A stretch of 64,000 nt of DNA from Dendrocalamus latiflorus (Eukaryota > Streptophyta > Magnoliopsida > Poales > Poaceae), in the NCBI GenBank assembly GCA_017311315.1, contig CM029617.1:14923455-14987454 (forward strand), written 5' to 3'. The notes below the pieces were generated by a model. The model was not told where the DNA came from, ran no database searches, and saw nothing but the letters and a program-made list of their open reading frames with translations. Numbering within the stretch: position 1 is the stretch's first letter; each line of letters starts with the position of its first letter. Positions 1-10,999 of this stretch are shown in pieces. Both the position numbers and the translations under genes were made by a program.

Positions 1-236
1 TGTAGATGGTCATAGCTATAGGATTTTAGAGATGGTCGTAGCTACAATATTTCGAAATGGTTTGTAACTAAGGTATTTTGGAGTTGGTCGTAGATGCGGT
101 ATTTTAGAGATGGTCGTAGCTACAATATTTTAGAGATAGTCGTAGCTACAATATTTTAGAGATAGTCGTAGCTACAATATCTGAAAATGGTCATAGCTAC
201 GGTGTTGGAGATAGTCGTAGCTACAACATTACATAG
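1..236. repeat. GGTCGTAGCTAC minisatellite
   Basis: Degenerate tandem repeat of roughly 30-35 bp. Each unit carries a form of GGTCGTAGCTAC followed by an AT-rich spacer (AATATTTTAGAGAT). The array runs off the left edge, so its parent element is unknown. Similar GTCG-rich arrays occur at 1625-2060, 26190-27260, 50040-50620 and 59830-60130; those at 26190 and 59830 lie inside chromovirus-type LTRs, so this one may also be LTR-derived. Confidence 0.7.
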
Positions 237-436
237 TACTTGTGAGTATTGAGTGCTTGTATGTACATAACCAAAGCGAAAGTATTTCCTTTCTTACATC
301 ATTTATAGTTTTACTCTACCCTGTATTACTACTAGCACTACATAGCGCTTGCAGATGTTAAGCACTTTGCACGTAGTATAACCTAGGCAAAGGTTGTGTT
401 TTATATTTTATTTTGGCAGCATATACCCACTGTCAA

Positions 437-660
437 TTTGTATCCATTTGAGAGGAATGAATTGAGGAACCAAGGGCTCTTCTAACTTCTCACCTTTGGT
501 TTGTATCCACTTGCAAGGGACCGAACCGAAGAAAAGAAGTATTCACGCCTCCCTTGCTTTGTATCCATTTGTAGGGACCGATCCTAAGAAACAAGGGATC
601 AAGCACTCGTTCTTCGAGTTTGTATCCACTAACGGGACCGAACCAAAGGGGATAGAATAT
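437..660. repeat. Degenerate ~55-60 bp direct repeat
   Basis: Four diverged copies of a unit beginning TTTGTATCCA and continuing with GGGACCGAACC-type sequence occur in a row. Short ORFs crossing them have no recognisable domain. Confidence 0.5.
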
Positions 661-1624
661 AAACAAAATGAAGCACTTTGATCCATACCGTGATGGCCAA
701 ACTAAAGGGCGATTGGGGGTGGATATGGAGAATGCTCCTCGATTCATACCACGATAGCCGAACCGAAGAGCAGAGGGAGAGAGGAAGAAGAAGAGCAAGA
801 ACTTTACCTTCTTACATGGATTGGCTACTCTCGCTTTTTTCTTCTTTTGAGTGTGTTTTGTGTATCTCGCTTTCCCCTAGAGTTTGCCCAGTGTTTCCTT
901 CTCTTGCCAAGGGTTCACCGTTCATGCTTCCCCCCTGTTTCTACCTGTCATCCTCTATTTATAGAGCAAGGATGAGAGGGTGATTGATGGCGGGAAGTTA
1001 CATCAACTTCTCTATTTGATTTTCTTTTGATTGAATTTTCTTTTGAAAACTACTACCACAGCACACACAAGCATATAGAGGTGTGGGACATGGGCAATTT
1101 GAGTTCTACAACCGGTGTTGCTTGCAGTCATGCGGGACATGCACCGGTCGGACTCCATCCCACCAATATGTTATGGCTAAGCCATGGACCCTTAATCATT
1201 TAGTTGGAGAGTGCTTAACTTCCACATGCATGCAGTATGGTGCCGCTTTCCTATCATTACAGGGGCGGTATCCATGCATGCTTTTGGTTGACCAGTAGGT
1301 CATTCAACACACGTCGAAGAAGACAACGTGGTTGTTGTGGTTACGGACTAAACAGTAAAGAAGGGGACTAGCTAGAGAGAGCCAACGACATGAGAGAGTG
1401 CCTGTGTATGAAAATGAGTAGATCCCCCTTTCTCATACTCCTCTTAGGGGTTTATATACATGAATGGGGTAGGATGGGAAATTCCCATCCTACTACTTGA
1501 TAATTACAAAATGTGAGGTCATATTGGTACATTCCTCCACACTATTGGGCATATTGTATATTGGGCCAGTTGCAAGGCCTAGTCACGGGGTTGGGCCACC
1601 GCCATAACAGTGGTCAACAGCATG
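661..1624. other. No gene recognised
   Basis: Mixed-composition sequence with only short ORFs lacking recognisable domains. A TATA-like CTATTTATAG near 953 and a TTTATATACATG near 1449 could be old LTR promoter remnants, but no LTR ends could be paired. Confidence 0.4.
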
Positions 1625-2060
1625 TGGTTGATATAACATGGTCGACACAACATGATTGAAATATCATAGTCGACCAACATGGTCAAAATATCATGATCAA
1701 CCAACGTAGTTGATATATCATGGTTGAACTATCATAGTTGGCCAAGGTGGTCGAACTATCATGGTCGACCAACCTGGTCGATATATCATGGTCGACCAAG
1801 GTGGTTGAACTATCATGATCGATCAACATAGTCAAAATATCATAGTCGACCAACATAGTTGAACTATCACGGTCGACTAAGGTGGTCAAGATATCATGGT
1901 CAAAATATCATAATCGACCAACGTGGTTGAAATATTATGGTCAGCCAACGTGGTCAAAATATATCATGTCGACCAATGTGTTTGAAATATCACTGTTGAC
2001 CAAGGTTGTTGAAATATCACGATCGACCAAGGTGGTTGAAATATCATGGTCAACTTGCCA
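1625..2060. repeat. GGTCGACCAA minisatellite
   Basis: About 14 degenerate units of 28-33 bp combine GGTCGACCAA(C/G)GTGGTTGA with AAATATCATG. Short ORFs on both strands here encode simple repeats of the unit and are not genes. Confidence 0.75.
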
Positions 2061-2269
2061 TGGTCGTGGCCACTGCCACACGTATCTCTTCATGCCTCTT
2101 CTATATCTCCCATGTATTGTTTCTTTAAACCGGCTATTCTGGAAGAGGTATATATTGTAACGGATTTTAGCCGTCGGCATAATTTATTAATTTGATGATC
2201 ATGATTATTTATTATTACATTTTTTTAGTTTATTTATCATGTTTTAAGTTTGAGGACAAAATTGGTGTC

Positions 2270-2480
2270 AACATTGACTAGATACACAATAAAGCGTCTC
2301 TATAAAATGCCATAAAGATTGTAGAGGAGTTTTAATAAAATGTCTCTTCATTCGTAATGATGATGCATAGGAAGGCATTTATATGGCATTTTGAAACAAA
2401 GTCTATAAAATAGTGTAGATAGAGGAAGAACACCTCTATTATATTAAGAAATACCTCTATATATGGTTTTTGTTGTAGTG
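2270..2480. mobile_element. CACTA-like transposon end (fragment)
   Basis: The segment ends in TTTTTGTTGTAGTG (2467-2480), the reverse complement of a CACTACAACAAAA terminus typical of plant CACTA (En/Spm) elements. Just inside are short repeated CCTCTAT and ATGCCATA/TGGCATTT motifs in both orientations, as in CACTA subterminal regions. No matching CACTA end with a 3-bp duplication (ATC) was found to the left, so this is probably a truncated or non-autonomous copy. Confidence 0.45.
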
Positions 2481-2503
2481 ATCAGCGTATCTTAATCAAT
2501 TTA

Positions 2504-3740
2504 TGTCAGACCCTAGATTTACCATCCGAAACCCTATGTGCTTCTACCACACTATTATCTAGATTAGTAGATATTGCACACACACATTGCTGAACATCAA
2601 ACACATATCTCATAAAAGCAAAACTAATGCAATAGTAGTGGACAATGCATAAATAGACTTAACGATCCTTGACTTACACATGGGCCAATCAGACCAAAAC
2701 CTTTAAAAAGCAGCAGCGAAAACAGAAACAATACATAGGTGGGACCCTCATAATATGCCCACAGGCAATCGACTAGGGCTCACGACCTAGTTCTTAACCT
2801 TTTTGACTTCAAGTTCCTCCAGACACCAATAAGAGCCGACAAAGCCTTCTCATTCTCACTTGCTAAATGATGGTACTTGAGCAACAGAGAGTAGGAATGT
2901 ACTCAGCAATCCATCATATAAAATGTAATTATAATATATGCAAAGCTGAACAAAGAAAGACTCGAGTTCTTTTATTTGTGAAATGCAATAGTTGAATTAT
3001 AGTAAGTAGAAATTCTAAGACTTAACATTTTAACTAAACTATTTAAAAAGTGTAAGATTATGCAATAATAATTGTAGTGTAGGTTTGATCCAACTATTAC
3101 AAAGCAAGGTTCCATCCACCATATGCTATTTTTGTTACTGGGGTTCCATCCACCAATTATAATCACTGGGTTCCATCCACCCAAGGGTAATCCAAGTCAG
3201 GGTTCTATCCACCCATCATGTTTTACATCCTGACCACAAAGATTCTTTTGTAAAATAGACACTAACTTGAGTAAATTCTCACGCCCGCCCATGACTTTTG
3301 GCATAATTGTTCGAATAGTTTTCACTCTACAGAAGTCGCACACTTTACGTACAATAGATGTTCAACTTATTTTTCCGCCACACTACCATTGGCGTGAGAC
3401 ATAGAAGATCATCACAAGGCCTTTACAATACATCTTCCTAACGCGCTTACACCCGCTAAGGTTTTTCGGAAGCCACCTCTTGGAGTGCACATCAAAGGTC
3501 TCTATCCAACTCACTTGCTTGTGTTCCACTAGATGGCGCATCCAGCATTGGGTCAATGCAAATTAATTGTCTAGGTCATACCCATTATAGAATTGTGGTT
3601 GCACTATTTTAGCCAGGAGATTATCACATGATTCAGTCCTTAATTGACTTAGGATGGGTCCATCACATACAAAGATCTTGTGCTCTTTCCGTACCAACCA
3701 TACATACCATCCGCTAAACTCTAAAACAGTTTTTGAGTTT
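2504..3740 (-). mobile_element. Decayed chromovirus-type LTR, 3' part
   Basis: Read on the minus strand, this block matches in order the 3' parts of the plus-strand LTRs ending at 29723 and 61856. It shares a TTGCTGAGTAC-type motif (near 2900-2915), a block resembling AAGTGTG...TCTG.AGAGT (near 3330-3350), and a terminal GGGTCTGACA (2504-2513 on the + strand reads TGTCAGACCC). The U3 side could not be delimited. Five GGTTCCATCCACC motifs at 3108-3212 form a small internal repeat. There is no coding capacity. Confidence 0.45.
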
Positions 3741-5786
3741 GTTTTGAAAATATTTTCTAAGTTTTAAATATTAGCTATTTGTATTCAATGACTATCCAAA
3801 ATCAGGTTTTCATATTTGAAATGATGTCGGGGTTTTCATGTCTGATTATTACGTGACCCAACTATAAGCCATACTAGCTTTACATTTTTATTGTATTTAA
3901 TTATCAATGACCTAGGGTTTATGTTCATGCAGACAAAATGCAAACCGTTATATTAACCTAGATACTAATGGATCTTGATACGGCTTAGTAACACATTAAC
4001 GTAATTAAACCAAACCTGCTATCATGCATGCATTTCATCAAAATTTTAATTTAGCAAAACTATTACGAATGACTAATGATCCATGTGTTAGCGGGGCAAT
4101 TGATTATATTTAACATATTTTGTAATTAAATTTGTATGAGTTCTAATTATATGTTGATTAAATCTATTATCATTTTTATTTACACAAGGTTACATCTACC
4201 AATGTCTCCAATGAATGTTTGAATTAAAAAAATTAATATTGATGACATATTAATTAATCTCTAGTTATATTTCACTTTAAATTTATTACTAATGACACCC
4301 TAACTATCTTCAATAAACATTTAACTCTATTTTTAATTAATGTCTAATTTCTTTAACTAAATTGCATATATTACATTGAATCAACTCATCCCCTACAATT
4401 ATTATTCATTTATACAAAATTATATTTTAATGTTGTCTTCAACTGATATTCGAATTTTAAAATAAATATTAATGACATGGACTAACTTTAATTGGCATCC
4501 AATTATATTCCACGGTAATCCTTATTTAACTCTACATTTCTAGCCAAATACTAGTGACATATTGTTTAATTAATTACCTTAATTAATTAATCATTATTTA
4601 CAAAAGGGGCCCTCATGACTTATGAAATATATAAATAATTATATTTTACATGGCTTAATCCTACACTAATTATTTTTATCCATTAATTAATTTGCTAATC
4701 CTTATTGACATGCAACTAATCAAGTTTGAATTTTTCAAATATTTTCAATTTGCATAAACCCGTACTCTAATTATTTAATTAATTTTATTCTTATTTTATT
4801 TATAACTAAATTACATTTCACCATATTTCTATTTGAATTTTTCTTAAATATTTTAATTTCTTCAAATTATTTTCCAACCGGAAAATGGGTGATAGTCAAT
4901 GATAGGTGGGGCCAATGCTACGGTAGTCTCTACAACAATCTCTCACTCTCTCTGCCTTGAGAAATAGAATATCGGCATCGACGGCGTTGCTGAGCATAGT
5001 GCCAGCGAGCGAAGCTATGGCGGTGGTCGACGATACCCAAAAGGGGTTGCTGGCACCTCTATGCACCTATGCAAGGCGACCATGAGGCAAAAGATGACCT
5101 ACAATGATGACGGCAGCACTTATGGTGGCAATGGTGGTGCAGCCACCACTACAACTGGGCTCATGGCGGTCTGGTGAGAAAAAAGAAGAGCATGGAGAGT
5201 ATTTAGAGGGCAAGGGTATCTCACCAGAGGGGACAACAAGGTCGGCGAAGGGCCGATGCAGTCTTGCTATGATGACTCGAGGCAGTACGACGATCTTCAA
5301 TGGCGTTGGTCAACTAGAGAGGGAGATGGCTAATGTTATCATCGGGGATAGATCTAGGTAGGTGAGGAGATGGTCCAGGGACTAGGAATTAGACCAAGAC
5401 TCACTAGAGAAGAAATGGCAATGTGGCGACGTTTTGGCCAGATCTAGGGACGAAGGCCACAATGGTAAGCTCCTATGGTTGGCACAAGAAATAGGGTGAG
5501 GGGAAACACAATTGGAGGGGTGGAATGTGATATGACAAAAGCAAGAAGTGGAGGGGCTCATTGGGGAAGCGATTTGCACATGGCAGAGCAACGATCGGTG
5601 TGTGGTCAGTAAAGCATCAAGCCCGACTCAAGGCTTTGGAGGTGAGGGCGAGGCGAGAAGCGCAAGGAGCGATGCAGGGTGAAGACACAGGGACTCAGCC
5701 GACTCAAATAGAGGATGGAGCGGAATGGCATTGTGGCACTGTGGTGTCACAAATCAAATTAATCTAACCTTGGATCTAACACCACT
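3741..5786. other. AT-rich then GC-rich block, no gene recognised
   Basis: 3741-4870 is very AT-rich without open frames. 4870-5760 is G-rich on the + strand with only short low-complexity ORFs. The pattern resembles the U3 and leader of chromovirus LTRs read on the minus strand (compare 58713-59830), so it may continue the LTR at 2504-3740, but I could not align it. Confidence 0.35.
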
Positions 5787-7528
5787 TGTTAAACTCTGAT
5801 ACTCTTTTTATACGCAGTAGCCCCAGATCGGGTCAGAGTTCGTGAGACACAACACAAGCGTGCATGGTATCAAGAACGAAGAAGATGAATCTCATAGAGC
5901 GAATCGAAATAATGACGTTAAAGCAACCACAATGAGAGAGAAAATATCTAGCGAAATGGACCGTAACTTTCTTAAACACAACCTCAAAAAACTACAAGGG
6001 ATTATAACTCACTCACAATCCTTTCGAATCTTTTAGCAACCTCGGATCCTTGCCTTATATAAGAATCTAGTGCTAAATAATAACCTAGCCTCTAATCCTC
6101 TCATGCATCTCTACCTCTGGATGAGTGACTTCTTTGCTTATTACTTGGTTGCTTCTTCTTGGCTTCTCTATGGTCACCCTCATGGTTTATATAGTCTCTC
6201 CTACCCCTTCTCCAAGTTCAAATTGAAATAGGATTCCTAATCCAAATAGGAGAGGAGTCCTAATCCTAGTAAGATTTATCTACAAATTTTTATAGCACAC
6301 CTTTTTAGACCCTAAAAGACTAGGATATAAGTCATACCCTAACTCAACAATCTATACCTTAACTCTTATTTATTGAAGTTCATGTGCTTCTCCAAGAATT
6401 CACTCTATGTTGGCTCCATTTTTTTTTGTTTTCCTCCTACCTTTGGGAGTGCCCCCACTATAGGGGCTCATACACATCACCATAATGTGTGTGTCAGTAT
6501 CCAGGCTAGCCTCCCTGAACTCTCTATTTGAGATCTCCATCATTGTGTAGTTTCGTTAACCACACTTTCTATTCCTATAGTCTTCCATGCCATATATTTG
6601 TACTATCTCTAAGCTCTACCTGTTTACCAGTACCACGTGGTTGGTTCCACTATGTCTTCCTTCTTCCAATAGCTCGCACCTTCAGTTGTGTGTCTCCTAG
6701 ATTTTACAACCGTATTTGCAGTTCCACACATAACTGCAGATGAGATCTAAGTACCTGATGACATGGCTTCCTTCTTCTAACCATGATTTTTTATCAGACC
6801 TTCATTCAGTTCATTGGTTGCTCTTCCTTTATCTTTACCAATCAATCAGTATCCGTCATTACTTTAGATACTTTTCATAATTTGTATGATTTCACCTCGA
6901 AGTGATACCTCATAACCTTCGAATTTAAGCAACCTCGCAAATATTAGATTCTTTAACCATGTTGTCTCCAACACACAGCTATGACCATTACGTTTATTCT
7001 AATTATACATTACTAAAAAGTATAGTGATAAGAAAGTACTTTTGATGACAAAATCTACTAATATTGTTTCCGCGTGTTAAATCTCAAATAATTTTTTGTG
7101 TACGTAGTCAAAGTTTGAGAAAATCCTAATGTTTTTTTCATTTTTTTACTCACTGGTGCTATTTTTATCTCATGATTCTCAGCCTATAAAATCCACGTAT
7201 TCAAAACGGGGCCTAAACCGGCCAAAATCAAATCCAAACACACAGCTCTCTCTCCCTCCCTCTCTGTTTTTTCGAGGAACACACAGCTAACTCTAGGGCT
7301 GGAGAATTACACGCCATTAGTATGCCTGATCGGATCAATCTGAGCACGTAAACTACAAGACATTCAGCTTGTCGCGACCGATGAGCTCTCTCAGTCACCG
7401 GCCGGCACAAACACTTGGAAATTGGAATAACCCAATTGGGAAGCACACTGATGAGCATTTGACCTATCCGATTCCAGAAAAACTGAAATCCGCACCCACG
7501 AAAATCTAATTAATCAATCGGGGACGGC
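5787..7528. other. No gene recognised; possible decayed LTR start
   Basis: TAACACCACT (just before 5787) resembles a reversed primer-binding site (TGATACCACT), followed by TGTTAAACTC. This could be a decayed minus-strand LTR start. No second end or coding domain was found. The last ~300 bp are upstream of the ATL copy at 7529 and include a CT-rich stretch near 7245-7270. Confidence 0.25.
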
Positions 7529-8052
7529 ATGCCGCTCAAGCTCGCGCTCATCGTCGTCCTTCCGGTGACCGTATCTTGCCTCCTGCTGTACGCCGCGGAA
7601 GTCCCCTGGGCCATCACGGGACGCATCGCCGCCGTCTTGGCCGCCTTCCTCGGTTCCTCCTCGTCACCGGGCTGTGCGACCGCTTGCGCGGCCGCGCCAG
7701 CAGGGTTCAACGCCTACGCGAGCAGGAACCTGCAGAGACGGCGCCGTCCATCGCCGCGCTTCCCCGGGAACCAGCAGCAGGGCTAGGCGCGGCCGTGATC
7801 GCCGGCCTACCGGTGTACAAGTACAAGAAGAAGAGCTGCAGCGGAGGAGGGGGCGACCAGTGCGCAGTCTGCCTCGGCGAGATCAGGCCAACGGAGGTGG
7901 TGAAGCAGCTGCCCGCGTGCACGCACCTGTTCCACGAAGGGTGCATCGACGTGTGGTTGCGGTCTCACAGGACGTGCCCGGTGTGCCGGTCTCCCGTCGC
8001 CGCCGCCGCCGTCGTGCAGGCCATGGAAGTTTCCGTGAGCGTACAGTCTTGA
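7529..8052 (+). pseudogene. ATL-like RING-H2 E3 ligase, frameshifted
   Basis: Relative of the membrane-anchored ATL family of RING-H2 ubiquitin ligases. The N-terminal part (from ATG 7529) encodes a hydrophobic segment beginning MPLKLALIVVLPVTVSCLLL. The RING-H2 domain (7861-7986, pattern C-x2-C-x15-C-x-H-x2-H-x2-C-x10-C-x2-C, all eight ligands present) lies in another frame. Alignment with the intact copy at 10117 places the frame change at about 7640-7710: the first frame matches upstream, and the second matches from the FPREP/LPREP motif onwards, followed by PVYKYKKK and the RING. The first frame stops at 7786 and the RING frame at 8052. ATL genes are usually intronless, so an indel is more likely than splicing, but a sequencing error or short intron is not excluded. 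Tandem relatives lie at 10117 and 18341. Confidence 0.75.
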
Positions 8053-8984
8053 CGCCCGATGCTTTTCAATGGTGTATGGCATATTGTATTGCCATCATCA
8101 GTAGTAAACTAGTATTACTTCACTTTTTGGGCCAAGATAGATAGGTGGGTCGCCGGTCGGTATGTTCATGATTTATGCAGAATCTAAAGCAATCAATGAA
8201 TAGGACAGCACAATCACTGCGCCTTTAATTTGCATCGTTGCACGGTTTGAACCTCCTCTTCGATCGATGTCTACCATGGTTGAATTGGGCCAATTGGCTA
8301 GCCGTTCTGAGACGAAGTCACGAAGCAATGGCACAATGCACCTCGACAGCTCTGAAAGCTGCTGAAAACATTGGGGAAAAGTACCTTCCAGTCTTTTTTT
8401 CAGACAACGATCTCATCTCTTCTTTCGGTTTCAGTTGTGTCCTAAAGCCACAAGTGTTACCTGTGGCACATCAGAGAGCTGCAAGCATCGTATAATGCCG
8501 TTCCAGATTTCGGAGTATCTTGATTCGAAACATGAATGTCGTGTTGTCATTTAACCCGCGGCCAGTCATGGGATACCCTGCTGAATGCCGTGCCATGCAT
8601 GTGAGAGTCACGATTCATGAGGGTCCAGATGACGCTTTTCGACTCGGCTCTACGTCGATTCTAGACTTTCTTCTGATCAAGAGTTCCCAGCTCATCCTTG
8701 GATTTGTAATTTTTGGTGAAGCATCTTACTTTTACGATTTCTTTTACTTAGTGGTAGAGAATTCGGCTTGGCTTAAATTGCGAGGTGTTGCTCTTGTCGC
8801 CAGCGATGAACTCTCCTTGGTAGCTAGGTATATCTACTGCTCAGCAACTAGCTAGTCAAATATAACTACTAGTACTCCCGTCTCATACCAGCGACTGCAA
8901 GACGCTCATCACAGCTGAGGCGCTCAGGCGAGCGCTCGCCGTCGTCCTCCCCATAGCCATCATAGTCAACCGGCGTCAAAATGT
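8053..8984. other. 3' flank of ATL copy, no gene recognised
   Basis: No domain was recognised in the short ORFs (8238-8495, 8520-8855). Codon use and composition do not resemble the neighbouring ATL genes. Near 8895-8965 a hydrophobic ALAVVLPIAIIV-type stretch is encoded, weakly like an ATL N-terminus. Confidence 0.35.
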
Positions 8985-9041
8985 ATGCCGCGCTTCAGCT
9001 GGAACCTCGCGGTCGTCCTGGTCATCGCTGTCGGCGTATGA
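8985..9041 (+). pseudogene. Possible relic of an ATL N-terminus
   Basis: ATG at 8985 opens a short frame encoding MPRFSWNLAVVLVIAVGV before TGA (9039-9041). This resembles the hydrophobic N-termini of the ATL copies at 10117 and 18341. It is followed by AT-rich sequence (9045-9200) instead of a proline-rich linker and RING. I read it as the start of a destroyed tandem copy. The match is short and hydrophobic, so chance similarity is possible. Confidence 0.3.
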
Positions 9042-9044
9042 GTA

Positions 9045-9542
9045 GAAGTATGTCTCTAACAAATATCTTTTTTCATACAAAATTAAGAGACTGTGAGATC
9101 TTGTAGAGACAACTTAAGAGATAATCTATTACATTATTTGTCTTTTGTCTAGATAACAGTTATCTCTATCATTGTACTTACCGAAGTAAAGTTGTGGTAG
9201 GAGTGTAGGACACTGTTGTTACGGTCGTTATAGCTAACAGCTGAAGTTTCCCAAAGTAACCGCGTACGCAACGTAGCAACTTGACTAGCTTAGACACATC
9301 CTAATCTCCAAATTAAGGGTCTGTCTAGTCGTCATAGCTAACAATTTTCTGGAAAAAAAATCAGTAAAATGATCAAATCTCACTGTAACCCGATTGATGA
9401 TTGGATTACGACTCCAAAAAGATGCTTTCAACTAACAGCTGCATCCAAATATAGAAATAAATAAGTACTTTTGAAAATCTACCACAATGTCTAGCAAAGC
9501 CTAAATGTGACGAAATTTCATCTCTAGCAGGTTGTTCCGTCT
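9045..9542. other. No gene recognised
   Basis: AT-rich intergenic sequence between the ATL relic and the SINE-like element. GAGACAACTTAAGAGATAA near 9106 has a MITE-like look but no paired ends were found. Confidence 0.3.
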
Positions 9543-9690
9543 GATATCAGTGGTTAATAGATCATCTTTTAAAAAGGTTGTTTTTATAAAAATTGGCCAA
9601 TAGCGGTAGCATTCACCGAAGAAGGTTCCAGGCACCAGCGCCTCTTTAACCACTGAGCTACGCTTAATCCCGTAGAAAGGAATTTTCCCC
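9543..9690 (-). mobile_element. tRNA-derived SINE-like sequence
   Basis: On the minus strand 9650-9660 reads TAGCTCAGTGG, a good RNA polymerase III A-box (TRGCNNAGYGG). About 20-30 nt downstream is a weak B-box-like CCTGGAACCTTC (9621-9632). The sequence then runs into a T/A-rich tail (9570-9592), as in grass p-SINE-type elements. It cannot fold as an intact tRNA. No flanking duplication was identified. Confidence 0.35.
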
Positions 9691-10116
9691 AGCGGGAACG
9701 CAGCAAGCGAAGGACTGCATGTCGCAGTGTGCTACAGTACCAGAATTGTGACACTACGTGCACATGCATGCTCGAGTACTTGCTACAGTGACCCAGTAGA
9801 TCGCATCATCCTCTTTTTTATCCGAAGCCTTTAGCACTTCGCAAAAGCATCTTGTGGGCTAGCTGTGGCTAGTATATATCTGTCTGAAAGAGTCACAGGA
9901 TCGGCGAAAAGCCCGAGGTATTCCTCTTGTATTCAACGTTGGACACTCCTGGGAAGTCTGGGAGTAATACATAATTAGTCAAACAAGAGATCAATCACCA
10001 ATCCAACGAAGTTGTCGCACATCATATATATGCTACTCTCCAGTAAATTATCTGCTCGGCGAGCTCATCCATCTGGGAAAAAAGGATAGGAGCTAGCCAG
10101 CTTACGTCGGGCTACC

Positions 10117-10629
10117 ATGATCATTAGAGTTGAGATGAATTACCATACGTTGGTCGTCCTCCTCCCCATCGGCGCCGTCGTCAGCATCATGTTGTACTTC
10201 ATCGGAGCCCGCTGGATCCTCCTGCTCCCCGCCGTGGTCACCGTCCTCCTCTGCCTCAACTGGTCAAGAGACCGCAGTGGCGCGACTGACCCAAGCCCAA
10301 CTCTCCCGGTGCAACAGCCGGGCGCGACGCCGGCATCCATGGCAGCGGCATTTCCACGCGAGCCACCAGCCGGTCTCCGTTGTGTAGGTATGTCTTTTAT
10401 TGCCGTCATCCCGGTGTACGAGTACAAGAAGAAGGCCGGCCGCGGGAGTGGCGATGTGTGCGCGATCTGCCTCAGCGGGGTGCGGCGAGGGCAGGTCGTG
10501 AAGCAGCTGCCAGCGTGCATGCACCTGTTCCATAAGAGTTGCATCGACGAGTGGTTGACGTCTCACGCGACGTGCCCGGTATGCCGGTCTCCGGTCGACT
10601 GCGCCCCCGCCGCCTTGCTAGCTGTGTGA
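10117..10629 (+). CDS. ATL-like RING-H2 E3 ubiquitin ligase (170 aa)
   Basis: Intact single-exon frame. Residues 9-28 and 33-48 are hydrophobic and should anchor the protein in a membrane. A Ser/Pro/Gln-rich linker follows (56-80), then PVYEYKKK (99-106), a basic stretch just before the RING at the place of the ATL GLD region. The RING-H2 domain spans 115-156 with Cys115, Cys118, Cys134, His136, His139, Cys142, Cys153 and Cys156. Trp146, three residues before the TSH motif, is the residue that usually contacts the E2 enzyme. Short length and lack of introns fit ATL proteins, which transfer ubiquitin from an E2 to membrane or soluble targets, often in defence or stress responses. Start choice: ATG 10117 is the first in frame; ATG 10135 (MNYH) is an alternative. 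TATA-like sequences lie near 9871 and 10025. The substrate is unknown. Confidence 0.88.
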   Translation: MIIRVEMNYHTLVVLLPIGAVVSIMLYFIGARWILLLPAVVTVLLCLNWSRDRSGATDPSPTLPVQQPGATPASMAAAFPREPPAGLRCVGMSFIAVIPVYEYKKKAGRGSGDVCAICLSGVRRGQVVKQLPACMHLFHKSCIDEWLTSHATCPVCRSPVDCAPAALLAV

Positions 10630-10740
10630 GTTGCGGCGCTCCCACATTAATCTTTGGGATAGCATGCCATCGATGTTCTTGCTGTTCGCGTTGCAAGAGA
10701 AAAGGGAAAAAAAATGATGGGATGCTATCCAACAATAGAG

Positions 10741-10741
<1 letters not shown>

Positions 10742-10773
<32 letters not shown>
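10742..10773. repeat. (TA)n microsatellite
   Basis: Uninterrupted TA dinucleotides, about 15 copies, immediately left of the MITE-like inverted repeat at 10777. TA-rich sequence also flanks its other side (10998-11010), as expected for an element preferring TA targets. Confidence 0.9.
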
Positions 10774-10774
<1 letters not shown>

Positions 10775-10776
10775 CA

Positions 10777-10997
10777 GGGGCATAATGGTGCCCAGGCTCT
10801 ATGATTGAGACTTCGCATCTAAAATTAAGATTTTTCATCCATGATTGATTCAGCATGCTAAATCAATAACTTCATTTCCAAATCGACGTCTTTTCAAATT
10901 AATGAATGTTAACAGATTTGCCTGACATATTATATATCATTGCGCTTGCACGTATCTAAAAGTAGGGATGTTTGATACCCAAACACCATAATGCCCC
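10777..10997. mobile_element. MITE-like element with short inverted ends
   Basis: GGGGCATAATGGTG (10777-10790) is matched in inverse orientation by CACCATAATGCCCC (10984-10997) with one mismatch. The unit is 221 bp, AT-rich, without coding capacity, and flanked by TA dinucleotides. The class cannot be decided: the ends are not the Stowaway or Tourist consensus. Confidence 0.4.
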
Positions 10998-10999
10998 AT

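Noticed and set aside
9600..9690. tRNA gene on the minus strand
   Set aside because: A-box is good but no cloverleaf with acceptor stem and proper T-arm can be drawn; SINE-like relic is more likely.
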